Of a stretch of DNA of 64,000 nucleotides, positions 18,239-26,432 are shown piece by piece. Under the pieces are notes generated by a model. The model had not been told where the DNA came from. It searched no databases and saw nothing but the letters and a program-made list of their open reading frames with translations. A program made the translations under genes and the position numbers. The DNA lies in assembly GCF_009796285.1 (NCBI RefSeq), contig NZ_CP047020.1, positions 8,804,001-8,868,000 of the forward strand, written 5' to 3'. Position 1 is the stretch's first letter, and each line of letters begins with the position of its first letter. This stretch comes from Streptomyces broussonetiae (lineage in GTDB: Bacteria; Actinomycetota; Actinomycetes; Streptomycetales; Streptomycetaceae).

Positions 18239-19810
18239 TCACCCGCCCCGGTGCACCACGTGTCCGCCGGTCACCGTCAACGCGACCGGGGCGCCGGCCA
18301 GTTCGTCGCCCGAACAGTGCACGGGGTCCACGGTCAGCGCGGTCAGGTCGGCGCGCCGGCCGGGCGCGACGCGGCCGGCGACGCCCGACTCGCCGGCCGC
18401 CGCTGCCGCATGGCTGGTGCAGCCCTCCAGCGCCTGCAGCGGCGTCAGGCCCGGCCGGTGGGCCGCGGCGCCCTTGGGCCGGCGGGCCGTTGCCAGTACG
18501 GCCCGGACGTCGTAGTGCGCGATGGGCCAGTCCGAGCCGAGGGCGACCGTCGCGCCCGCCTCCCGCAGGTCCCGCAGCCGCCAGGCGCGCGCCGCCCGCT
18601 CACCGCCCAGCCGGCGGGACCACTCGTCGCTGCCGTCGGCACGCGTGTACCCGGTGTGCGGCGGCTGCAGCGAGGCCGCGACCCCCAACTCGGCGAACCG
18701 GAAGAGCAGTTCGTCCGGAGCGGTCTCGATGTGCTCGATCCGGTGGGCCCCGCGCCCGCTCGGGCCGAGCGAGGCGACGGTGTCCAGCACGTGGCGTACG
18801 GCCGCGTCGCCGATGGCGTGCGTGGCGGTGCGGACACCGGCTGCGTGCAGGGCACGGACGGCCTCGGCGTAGTGCTGCGGATCCGGCCAGAACGCGGCGC
18901 TGCCCCGGCCGTGGCAGTCGGGGTGCTCCAGCCAGGCCGTACCGCCCTCGACGGTGCCGTCCATGAAGAACTTCACGCCGCCGACCTGCCAGTGCCGCCC
19001 GCCCCTGCCCTGCAGCCGCACCAGTTCACGCAGCGCGTCCGCGTCGGCGCCCGGCATGCACCAGGGCGCAAAGCGCAGCCGTACCGGCAGGACCGTCTCA
19101 CGTGCCACCGCCTCCACCAGATCCAGATCGCAGCCGTCCATCACATGAGCGCCGGTGAGGCCGGTCGCTGCCATGGAGCCCAGCAACTCCAGCAGCCGGG
19201 CCCGCCGTTGGGAGTACGTGGGCCGGGGCACGATCTGCGCCACCAGGTCCATCGCGGCATGCTCGAGCAGGTGACCGGTGGGCCGGCCCGCCGCGTCGCA
19301 CACCACCTCCGCGTGCTGCGCGAAGGCGCGCGGCCCGCTCACCCCGGCGGCGGCCAGCGCGGCGGCATCGGCGAGGGCGGAGTGGCCGTCGTAGAGGCGC
19401 AGGAAGGCCGGGGCGCCGTCGAGCGCGTCCGCGATCAGGTCGTGGTGGACCGGCCGGCCCTCGAACGCGTTGTGGTCCAGGCCGTGTCCGAGGACCCAGC
19501 CCTCGATCCGCTCGGCCCCGGCGAGCGCCGCGCGCAGCCCGGCCAGGTCCGTCACACCGGACAGGTCCGTGCCCGTCGCCATGTCCAGCCCCCACACCGG
19601 GTGGCTGTGGGAGTCGACCAGGCCGGGCACGAGGTGCGCGCCGTGCAGGTCCACGACCTCGGTGCCGGAGCCGCGCCAGTCCCGCACGTCGTCGGCCTCG
19701 CCGACCGCCGTGATCACTGCGTCGTGCACGGCGACGGCCGAGGCCGTGGGGCGCGCGGGATCGAGGGTGCGGACCTGGGCGCCGGTGAGGACGAGGTCGG
19801 CAGCGGGCAT
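18239..19810 (-). CDS. YtcJ-like amidohydrolase in permease operon
   Basis: The 523-residue amidohydrolase-3 family hydrolase has LVDSHSHP as the first metal motif (about residue 60), KFFMDGTVEGGTAW in mid-barrel, TATHAIGD with a metal His, LGSDWPIAHYD with the metal Asp, and APGRRADLTALTVDP at the end. AGGAG precedes ATG 19810. It lies 36 bases after an APC permease, so the pair should import and hydrolyse the same amide-, amino-acid- or amine-type compound. A divergent TetR regulator with a clear operator heads the operon. The true substrate cannot be read from sequence. Confidence 0.9.
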   Translation of the reverse strand: MPAADLVLTGAQVRTLDPARPTASAVAVHDAVITAVGEADDVRDWRGSGTEVVDLHGAHLVPGLVDSHSHPVWGLDMATGTDLSGVTDLAGLRAALAGAERIEGWVLGHGLDHNAFEGRPVHHDLIADALDGAPAFLRLYDGHSALADAAALAAAGVSGPRAFAQHAEVVCDAAGRPTGHLLEHAAMDLVAQIVPRPTYSQRRARLLELLGSMAATGLTGAHVMDGCDLDLVEAVARETVLPVRLRFAPWCMPGADADALRELVRLQGRGGRHWQVGGVKFFMDGTVEGGTAWLEHPDCHGRGSAAFWPDPQHYAEAVRALHAAGVRTATHAIGDAAVRHVLDTVASLGPSGRGAHRIEHIETAPDELLFRFAELGVAASLQPPHTGYTRADGSDEWSRRLGGERAARAWRLRDLREAGATVALGSDWPIAHYDVRAVLATARRPKGAAAHRPGLTPLQALEGCTSHAAAAAGESGVAGRVAPGRRADLTALTVDPVHCSGDELAGAPVALTVTGGHVVHRGG

Positions 19811-19846
19811 GTCGGCAACTCCTGTACAGAGCAGGGGCGTTGGGGG

Positions 19847-21307
19847 TCAGTCGGTGGGCTCGGTGGCGAACCGGGCGTAGACGTCCGGGCGGGACCGGCG
19901 CAGCCACCACGCCAGCGGCAGGCCGAGGACGAAGACGGCGGGGGCCACCACGACGAGGAGGGTGTTCACCGCGGGGGACGCGCCGGTGAACAGGTCGATG
20001 TGGGTCACCACCAGCACGATCGCGGTCGTCAGCAGGGCGGCGGCGAGCAACGGCGCCACCAGTGTGCGCACCCTGCCCTCCGTGTGGCGCACCCGCCGGA
20101 AGTAGCAGGGCACCGCGAGTGCGGCGAGCAGCTGGAGCAGCAACAGGCCGATCATCCCAGGGGTGTTCACCCACAGCAGAAGCTGCTGGTACGGGTCGGC
20201 GTGCGCGGCCCAGAACGCCAGGACGACGAGCGCGCCGAGCACGGTCTGGGCGATGCCTGCGAGGTAGGGGGAACGGTGGCGGGGATGGATGCGGCCGAGC
20301 CGGTGCGGCAGGACGCCCTCCTCGGCCAGGGCGAGGGCGTAGCGGTTGATGGCGTTGTGGAAGGCGAGCAGGGAGGCGATGACGCTGGTGACGATGAAGA
20401 CGTGCATCAGGTCGGCGGCCCAGCCGCCCGCATAGGTGGTGATCGCGGTGAAGAACAGCCCGGCCGGGTCCTTCCCCGCGGCCCGTACGACCTGGTCGTC
20501 GCCGAACGCCTGGACCGCGATCCAGACGACGAACGCGTAGAACAGGCCGAGGAATCCGACGGCGACGTAGGTGGCGCGCGGGACCGTGCGCGCGGGGTCG
20601 CGGGCCTCCCGGCGGTAGATTACGGTCGACTCGAAGCCGGTGAACGCCGCGAAGGCGAAGGCGAGCACGGCCGCCATCCCGGGCACCAGCACGTGCGACG
20701 GCGCCAGCGACGCCAGGGACAGCCCGTGCGCGCCGCCCTTCACCAGCACCCCGCCGGCGAGCAGTACGAGTATCCCGGTCTCGGCGACCAGCAGCACGCC
20801 GAGCACCTTGGCGCCGAAGTCGATCGACCGGTAGCCGCCGTAGCCGATCAGCACCAGACCGGCCAGCGAGATGGGCAGCCAGGGCACGTCGGTGCCGACG
20901 AGGGAGTGCAGGGTGTCGCGGGCGGTGGTGGCGAGCAGGCCGTAGACGCCGATCTCCATGCCGTTGTAGCCGATGAGCGCGAGCAGGGCGGCGCCGATGC
21001 CGACCGGCCGGCCCAGGCCCTGGGTGATGTAGGCGTAGAAGGCGCCGCCGCTGGTCACATGGCGGGTCATGGTGGTGAAGCCGACGGCGAAGACCGCGAG
21101 GGTCACCCCGGCGAGCAGATAGCCGACGGGCGCGCCGATGCCGCCCAGCACGATGGCGAGGGGCGCGACCCCGGCCATGACGGTCAGGGGAGCGGCGGCG
21201 GAGACGACGAAGAAGGCGATGTCGGCGGTGCCGAGGGAACCGGACCGGAGGCCGGCCGAGCCGGACGGCACTTTCTCCTCCGGGAGTTCGGAGGTGGACA
21301 CGGACAT
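19847..21307 (-). CDS. APC-family amino acid/amine permease
   Basis: The 486-residue transporter has about 12-13 membrane segments. The family's first helix reads SLGTADIAFFVVSAAAPLTV. A conserved FAFAAFTGFES segment lies near residue 225 and HNAINRYALALAEEGVLP near 340. APC permeases exchange or symport amino acids and polyamines. The gene is the first of an operon with a YtcJ-like amidohydrolase and a frameshifted conserved gene. A TetR-type regulator diverges from it across 234 bases that hold a 21-bp operator-like palindrome. Confidence 0.92.
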   Translation of the reverse strand: MSVSTSELPEEKVPSGSAGLRSGSLGTADIAFFVVSAAAPLTVMAGVAPLAIVLGGIGAPVGYLLAGVTLAVFAVGFTTMTRHVTSGGAFYAYITQGLGRPVGIGAALLALIGYNGMEIGVYGLLATTARDTLHSLVGTDVPWLPISLAGLVLIGYGGYRSIDFGAKVLGVLLVAETGILVLLAGGVLVKGGAHGLSLASLAPSHVLVPGMAAVLAFAFAAFTGFESTVIYRREARDPARTVPRATYVAVGFLGLFYAFVVWIAVQAFGDDQVVRAAGKDPAGLFFTAITTYAGGWAADLMHVFIVTSVIASLLAFHNAINRYALALAEEGVLPHRLGRIHPRHRSPYLAGIAQTVLGALVVLAFWAAHADPYQQLLLWVNTPGMIGLLLLQLLAALAVPCYFRRVRHTEGRVRTLVAPLLAAALLTTAIVLVVTHIDLFTGASPAVNTLLVVVAPAVFVLGLPLAWWLRRSRPDVYARFATEPTD

Positions 21308-21453
21308 GCGGGAAGCCCTTCTGGCGGCGGAGGAGAGGGGGTCCCGGAGGTGGGGCAGCCGGGGGCGCGGGCGCCGGCGGGCCGGGCCGGGGTGGGCGGG
21401 GCAGGCCGGTGTCCTCCGGGTGCCCAGGCGGGGTGTCGGGTGCCCGGAGCCAT

Positions 21454-21474
21454 AAACCTAAAGGCTTTCGGTTT
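21454..21474. promoter_or_regulatory. TetR-type operator between permease and regulator
   Basis: Arms AAACCTAAAG and CTTTCGGTTT flank one base and match in 9 of 10 positions as an inverted repeat. The site lies in an A/T-rich island between the divergent permease and TetR genes. Size and location suit a TetR dimer that controls both. Confidence 0.7.
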
Positions 21475-21541
21475 TGGCAATGTAACCTGCCGTTGGGCAT
21501 CCGGGAAGGCCTCGGGCGGACCTCAGGGAGAAACGACGACC

Positions 21542-22150
21542 ATGGGACGGCCGCGCACACCGCTCCTCGACCGCGAGCGCATCACCACCACGGCGCTGCA
21601 ACTGATCGACGAGACGGGCGACTTCAGCGTCCCGCAGGTCGCCCGGCGGCTCGGCGCCCAGACCGGGTCGGTGTACCACCATGTGGAGGGCCGCGACGGC
21701 ATAGTGGAACTGCTGCGCGAGCGTGTCTGCGCGGCCATCGACCCGGGGACCCTGGAGCTGACCCCGTGGGACACGGCCCTGGAGGCCTGGGCCCGCTCCT
21801 ACCGCGCCGCCTTCGCCGCCCATCCCCGGGTCATCCCGCTGCTGATGACCTCACCCGTGCGCGCCCCCCGGGTCCTGGAGCAGTACGAGTGCGCGGTGAG
21901 CCTGCTGCTCGAGGCCGGCTTCGAGCGTGCCGGGATCATGCCGCTGATCATCGCTCTGGAGAACCTGGTGCTCGGCTCCGCCCTCGACCTCGCCGCCCCC
22001 GAGGCCATGTGGGAGCTGACGGACAGTGTGCCGACCCCGCACCTGGCGCAGGCGCTCGCCGCGGTGGGCGAGGGCCGGGCCGACCGAGCCTTCGAGGTGG
22101 GTCTGACGGCGTTCATGAACCACGCGCGGGCGCTGCGCGAGGACGGTTGA
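21542..22150 (+). CDS. TetR-family repressor
   Basis: The 202-residue regulator has an N-terminal helix-turn-helix (MGRPRTPLLDRERITTTALQ, FSVPQVARRLGAQTGSVYHH) and a TetR_C-type ligand domain after residue 70. The DNA-binding part resembles the TetR/TetR_C class (VYHHVEGRDGIVELLRERV). It diverges from the permease-amidohydrolase operon and probably represses it until the imported compound, or a product of it, binds. GGGAG precedes the ATG. Confidence 0.9.
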   Translation: MGRPRTPLLDRERITTTALQLIDETGDFSVPQVARRLGAQTGSVYHHVEGRDGIVELLRERVCAAIDPGTLELTPWDTALEAWARSYRAAFAAHPRVIPLLMTSPVRAPRVLEQYECAVSLLLEAGFERAGIMPLIIALENLVLGSALDLAAPEAMWELTDSVPTPHLAQALAAVGEGRADRAFEVGLTAFMNHARALREDG

Positions 22151-22196
22151 GGAGGTTCCGGGAGAGCGGTTACCGGCGAGTTTCCCAGTACCGCCA

Positions 22197-22227
22197 GTAA
22201 CATGATCACCTTGGCTCCGGATGTTAC
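22197..22227. promoter_or_regulatory. Inverted repeat GTAACAT-N17-ATGTTAC
   Basis: Perfect 7-base arms lie at 22197-22203 and 22221-22227, 54-84 bases before the small CXXC-protein gene. The left arm contains TAACAT, a good -10 hexamer, so a dimeric regulator bound here would cover the promoter. Confidence 0.5.
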
Positions 22228-22280
22228 CAGCCAGTCAACCAGGCGCCGTCCGTCGCGACGCGCCCTGCCCGGAGATCTCC

Positions 22281-22463
22281 ATGTCTTCTTCCCACGAAGC
22301 GCTGGAAAGCGCGCGCCTCACCTACGAGCAGCACGTGCGGACGTGCCGTCAGTGCCAGGCCGACGGTGCGGCCTGTGCCGTGGCCAAGCTTCACCTGCGG
22401 GCCTACAACAACGCCCGCAGGGAGTACATGCGGTCGGGAGGACAGGGCGCCACGAGGGGCTGA
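22281..22463 (+). CDS. Small cysteine-rich protein (60 residues)
   Basis: The protein is MSSSHEALESARLTYEQHVR followed by TCRQCQADGAACAVAKLHLR and a short basic tail. A CxxC pair and a third Cys eight residues further on (CRQCQADGAAC) could bind zinc or act as a thiol switch; the rest is an amphipathic helix. CCGGAG lies 7 bases before ATG 22281. An upstream in-frame start at 22221 would add an unrelated leader without a ribosome binding site. Conserved short proteins like this occur in Streptomyces, but no function is known to me. Confidence 0.7.
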   Translation: MSSSHEALESARLTYEQHVRTCRQCQADGAACAVAKLHLRAYNNARREYMRSGGQGATRG

Positions 22464-22481
22464 ATCCGGTGTGACGGCCCG

Positions 22482-24044
22482 TCAGGTGCCGTACACCTCA
22501 GGTACATTGGCGCGCGCCGGCGGGGCGTGCCGGGCCGCCGGCCCCTGGGCGAAGGTCCGCAGGAGGTTCTCCGTGGTACGGGTGACGAACGCGCGGGTAC
22601 GGACGTCCATCCCGTGGTCGCGGCCGAGCAGCCCCGTCCCGGCCACCAGGCCCTCCACCCAGCGCATGGTGCCGGTCGCGAAGACACCCGCCCCTGCGGG
22701 GGTCGTGTAGTACGCCGAGTCGCTGTGACCGGGCCGTCCGCCGCACACCAGCGGGGAGTGCGCGGTGATCTCCAGCGGGCCGGGGGTGGGGGCACCGGGC
22801 GTCACCCGGTCGTACTCGACGCCGACGAGATGGGCGAAGCCCTCGCCGGAGCGCACGCCCGTGCCCTCGTACAGCCAGTGGTCGGCGGTTCGTACGACCA
22901 GGGGCGCGTCCACCGGATAGCCCTCGTAGAGCACGCCGGTCAGGGAGGACTCGGGGTCGGGCGCCGGCGGCAGCCGGTAGTCGGTGGTGACCTGGGCCGG
23001 CCGCGAGCCGTACAGGGGGTCGGCACGGCTGTCGGACTTGTAGCAGACCACCGTGCGGTCACCCGCATCCTCACCGTCCTCCAGCCGGACCCGCCGGAAG
23101 CATGTGTTCGCGCCCAGGAAGGCGATGTTCGTCCCGGCGTCCCGGGCAGCGGTCACCCGGGCGCGCTGCTGCGGCGTCCAGTACTCGTCGTGCCCCAGGC
23201 AGACGACCGCGCGGGCGCCCCGCAGCACACCCGGATCCCGGTGGACGTCGACGCCGGTGCTGTAGGCGAGAGGGATGCCCAGGCGCTCGGCCAGCACCAC
23301 CAGCGCCCACTCGTACACCAGGAACTTCTCGGCGCCCACACCGTCGTAGGGCCGGTCGAAGCTCACCGCCAGGGAGCGCGTCGCGTACGCCCCCGACGCG
23401 CCGGCGTACAGGCTGCTGCCGCCCCAGCGGTTGTACGCCTGCCAGGTCGCCGGGGCGTGCAGCAGCACGGTACGGCCGGCACCCTCGGCGGAGCGGACGA
23501 TCAGCGGCACGTACCGCTGGTGGCCGCCGTCCGCCTCCAGACGCAGCAGATAGGCGCCCTCGGGCCAGCCGGCGCTGTCCACGGTCAGCGTCAGCGGCCA
23601 GTCGGCGCGCACGGTGCGGGTGGCGCCCAGGATGCGCGCGGCCGGGCGGGCCCGGCCGGGTACGCGCTGCGAGGTCCAGATCCTGCGGGCCTGCCTGCCG
23701 CCGTACCAGCCGACCCGGAACGCGGACACCCGGAACGAGGCGGCGGTGGTCGACACATGGAGCCCGAAGTGCTCGCCCGGGATCACGCTCACCCGGTCCG
23801 TGTACCCGGCCACCGCGTCCGCGGGGCCGGTCGGGCCCAGCCGCCAGTCGGCGCTGCCCGGCGCGTCCCGCTCCGACTCCGGCCGCAGCCGCCCGTCGCG
23901 GGCGGCGGGGGAGTGCGGGTGCGACGGGGCCGCCGTGCAGGCGGCGGCCGTACCGAGGCCCAGGCCGGCGCACACGGTGACAAAGCGCCGACGGCCGAGA
24001 CCGGGGCCGCCGCGCGATGGCGTGGGGTCGGGCACCGCAGCCAT
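22482..24044 (-). CDS. Tat-exported N,N-dimethylformamidase beta-subunit-like protein
   Basis: The 520-residue protein has a Tat signal (GLGRRRFVTVCAGLGLGTAA, possible lipid-modified Cys). Its large domain resembles the beta subunit of N,N-dimethylformamidase (FRVGWYGGRQARRIWTS, APATWQAYNRWGGSSLY, VCLGHDEYWTPQQRARVTAA). Start ATG 24044 is set by GGGAGGTGAC directly before it. In DMFase this fold carries the mononuclear iron site, but the small alpha subunit is absent nearby and this protein is exported, so substrate and activity are open. Actinobacterial relatives are often annotated only as exported proteins. Confidence 0.85.
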   Translation of the reverse strand: MAAVPDPTPSRGGPGLGRRRFVTVCAGLGLGTAAACTAAPSHPHSPAARDGRLRPESERDAPGSADWRLGPTGPADAVAGYTDRVSVIPGEHFGLHVSTTAASFRVSAFRVGWYGGRQARRIWTSQRVPGRARPAARILGATRTVRADWPLTLTVDSAGWPEGAYLLRLEADGGHQRYVPLIVRSAEGAGRTVLLHAPATWQAYNRWGGSSLYAGASGAYATRSLAVSFDRPYDGVGAEKFLVYEWALVVLAERLGIPLAYSTGVDVHRDPGVLRGARAVVCLGHDEYWTPQQRARVTAARDAGTNIAFLGANTCFRRVRLEDGEDAGDRTVVCYKSDSRADPLYGSRPAQVTTDYRLPPAPDPESSLTGVLYEGYPVDAPLVVRTADHWLYEGTGVRSGEGFAHLVGVEYDRVTPGAPTPGPLEITAHSPLVCGGRPGHSDSAYYTTPAGAGVFATGTMRWVEGLVAGTGLLGRDHGMDVRTRAFVTRTTENLLRTFAQGPAARHAPPARANVPEVYGT

Positions 24045-24164
24045 GTCACCTCCCGGATGCGTTCTGTGCTCCAGCGTCGCGACGCCCACTCCTGCGGCGC
24101 AACCGCACAGCGGCGACGGCACGGGAGTACGGCCGCCCGGGGTACGGCCGAACGGGTGACGGCG

Positions 24165-25187
24165 TCAGGTGCGGAAACCGGCGTGCACGTGGTCGTGGTG
24201 CGTGGCGTCGCTGAAGAACTGGTCGGCGCCGCCGCCCGACAGCAGCACCGGACCGCCCACGTTGTACGAGCCGGCGGCCGCAGCGTCCCGCATGAACCGC
24301 TCGATCAGGGTGCGCGGGGTCGCCGGATCGACGACCGCATGGCCGTCGATCCGCCACACGTCGAAGGCCCGGCCGCGCGGATGGTCGCTGGGCCGGCTGG
24401 TGCCGAACACGTCCAGCGGATGCCCGGAGCGCACGACACTCACCTCCAGCCGGTACGTCCGTGCCAGCGCCAGCATCGCCCGCGCCACGCTGGTGTGCAC
24501 CTGACCGCTGCGCAGGTCCGCCGCGGCGGCGGGCGGCAGCACGATCCGCTCGTCGCCGAGCGCCGCCCGGACGTCCGCGGCGAGTGATGTCGCGGCCGGT
24601 CCCGGCTGCGCCGGATGCAGAGCGTCGACCGTCCAGCCGTCCCCCGAGCGGGAGAGCCGCACGTCGACCGTCGTCCCGCCGGACACCACCGCGCCGCCGC
24701 GCCGGATCCACTGCCGGTAGACCACCAGCACACTGGCCGTCCGGGTGAGGATCCCGCCGTACTGCGCATCCACGACCTGCAGCGCCGCCTGGTCGGCCGT
24801 CGGCAGCAAGGGCCCGGCCCGGCTCACGAGGCCGGTCGCCAGTCCGAGCGCCGCGACTCGAGCGCGGGCCGCCGCCGTTCCGCCGTGCCCGCCGGGCCAG
24901 GCACCGATCGCCTCGACCAGCTGCACGGCCCGCAGCTTCGCGGCCGGCTGCACCTCGGCGGAGGTCGGACGCCAGGGGGTGGTGTGCGGCAGGCCCGAGG
25001 AGGGCGATGCCGGGACGGAGGAGCGGGACGCGGAGGGCAGGGACGAGGCAGGCCGGGCCGGGGAGGAGCGGGACGGGGCCGCTGTGCCGCCGGAGCAGCC
25101 CGCCGTGCCGAGCGCGAGGCCGGCCAGGGACACGAGCACGGCCCGGCGGCCGGGCGGGGGAGCCGAGAGCGCGGGAGTGCGGGGCAT
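24165..25187 (-). CDS. Lipoprotein with M15/DD-peptidase-like C-terminal domain
   Basis: The 340-residue lipoprotein has lipobox LGTAGC at residues 26-31, then a Ser/Pro/Ala-rich linker to about residue 75. The C-terminal part has metal-site patterns of the Hedgehog/DD-peptidase fold: HP...SDHPRGRAFDVW (His-x6-Asp) and HHDHVHAGF. M15 enzymes cleave peptidoglycan stem peptides, and a wall-related role at the outer membrane face is inferred. It lies 120 bases after the convergent-strand neighbours' upstream gene in the same orientation as the DMFase-like gene. The start ATG 25187 is chosen for signal peptide fit. Confidence 0.8.
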   Translation of the reverse strand: MPRTPALSAPPPGRRAVLVSLAGLALGTAGCSGGTAAPSRSSPARPASSLPSASRSSVPASPSSGLPHTTPWRPTSAEVQPAAKLRAVQLVEAIGAWPGGHGGTAAARARVAALGLATGLVSRAGPLLPTADQAALQVVDAQYGGILTRTASVLVVYRQWIRRGGAVVSGGTTVDVRLSRSGDGWTVDALHPAQPGPAATSLAADVRAALGDERIVLPPAAAADLRSGQVHTSVARAMLALARTYRLEVSVVRSGHPLDVFGTSRPSDHPRGRAFDVWRIDGHAVVDPATPRTLIERFMRDAAAAGSYNVGGPVLLSGGGADQFFSDATHHDHVHAGFRT

Positions 25188-25314
25188 GAACCCAGTCTCC
25201 GCCGCACAGGACGTGGGAGGCGAGTGGGAGGCCAACGACGGCGAAGCGGCCCCTGGCCGAATGCGGCGTCCGTGCGCCGAACGGTGATTGCCGCTCAATG
25301 CACGGAACCCTGCG

Positions 25315-26319
25315 TCACCTTGTGAACGGCGGCTCGTCGAGGAGCTGCAGCAGGGTCTCGGCGCCCCGGGCGCCGATGGGGGGTGGGCCCGACGGGTCGG
25401 GGAACGTGCGGCCCCAGGCTGCGGCGCGGCTCAGGGCGCTCAGGCGCCAGCCGAGACGGGCGGCCCGCCGCAGGTCCGGCACGGTGCGGCCGGCATCCGT
25501 CCACGGCTCCAGATAGGCGTCGAGCAGCCGGGGCAGAACCCCCGGCCCGTACCGCTCGCAGGCCTTGTCTGCGGGGATCCGCAGGCTGCAGAAGGGGTGC
25601 GAGACGGCGGCATCGCCCCAGTCGAAGAACGTGAACCTGTCCGGGGCGGGGCGCAGCAACTGGCCGTCGTGCAGGTCCGCATGGTCGAGCGTGTCCTCGA
25701 TGCCCAGGGACGCGAGTTCGGCACACCAGTCCACCAGGCGGGGGCGCAGCCGCTCCAGCCGGGCGCGCGCCTGCGGGGCCGGCGCGGCCGACCCGGCGAG
25801 GAGTGCGTCGAACACCTCGGGCAGGTCGCGGGTCCGGGCGGACGGCACCCCGAGTCCCTCGATCTCGCCCGCGTACGGGACCAGCGCCCGCTGCATGTCC
25901 GCGTACTGGGCCAACAGCCGCTCCCAGGCGCGCGGTTCGACCACCTCCCGGCAGAGCACGGTGCGGAACAGGTCCCCTCCGTCGGGCAGCAGCACCCATG
26001 CCCGATCGGCGTCGACCGCCAGCGGCTCCAGCACATGCTCCGGCACCCAGCGGGCGAGCGCGGCGGTCAGTGGCCCCTCGAACGCGCTGGCCGGCGGATT
26101 CGCTTTGAACCAGAGGGCACTTCGCCCCTGCACGGGCACCCGCACCAGTACGGACCACGGCCGCAGCCGTACCCGGAGGGCACCGTCCACCCGCAGCCCG
26201 CGCACGGCGAGTTGTTCCGCCACCCAGCCGAGCGCCGAGGCCCGCCAGGACTCCTGTTCCCATGGGGTCACCGCGTCCGGGTAGGCGCCCCGGTCCACGG
26301 TGATCGAATCGTGCCGCAT
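25315..26319 (-). CDS. APH-family phosphotransferase (aminoglycoside/choline-kinase fold)
   Basis: The 334-residue kinase-fold protein has the catalytic loop LDHADLHDGQLL (Asp base) and the metal-binding FFDWGDAAVSHPF. The N-terminal ATP-binding lobe includes VLVRVPVQGRSALWFKANPP. The family phosphorylates small molecules such as aminoglycosides, homoserine or choline. Many Streptomyces paralogues are housekeeping or secondary-metabolism enzymes, so drug resistance should not be assumed. It is alone, in the same direction as the neighbouring lipoprotein gene. Confidence 0.88.
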   Translation of the reverse strand: MRHDSITVDRGAYPDAVTPWEQESWRASALGWVAEQLAVRGLRVDGALRVRLRPWSVLVRVPVQGRSALWFKANPPASAFEGPLTAALARWVPEHVLEPLAVDADRAWVLLPDGGDLFRTVLCREVVEPRAWERLLAQYADMQRALVPYAGEIEGLGVPSARTRDLPEVFDALLAGSAAPAPQARARLERLRPRLVDWCAELASLGIEDTLDHADLHDGQLLRPAPDRFTFFDWGDAAVSHPFCSLRIPADKACERYGPGVLPRLLDAYLEPWTDAGRTVPDLRRAARLGWRLSALSRAAAWGRTFPDPSGPPPIGARGAETLLQLLDEPPFTR

Positions 26320-26386
26320 CGCACCATCCCACCAGCGCGAACGCCCCGTGGCCAGTCCATTTCGATCCCCGGCGGCGGACGAACGA

Positions 26387-26417
26387 ACGCGCCCCCGGTC
26401 ACCGACCGGGGGCGCGT
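26387..26417 (-). terminator. Perfect hairpin after the phospholipase gene
   Basis: A perfect 14-bp stem (ACGCGCCCCCGGTC and its inverse) encloses loop ACC, 15 bases beyond the stop of the phospholipase C-type gene on the minus strand. It is a strong factor-independent type terminator in GC-rich style. Confidence 0.85.
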
Positions 26418-26432
26418 CGCTGTGCGCAGGGA

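Noticed and set aside
17960..22150. A roughly 1400-codon open frame on the plus strand across the permease and YtcJ genes
   Set aside because: Only its last 202 codons are real (the TetR gene from 21542); the rest is antisense to two clear genes.
25315..26319. Calling the APH-fold protein an aminoglycoside resistance enzyme
   Set aside because: The fold is broad and there is no resistance context; only the kinase family can be supported.
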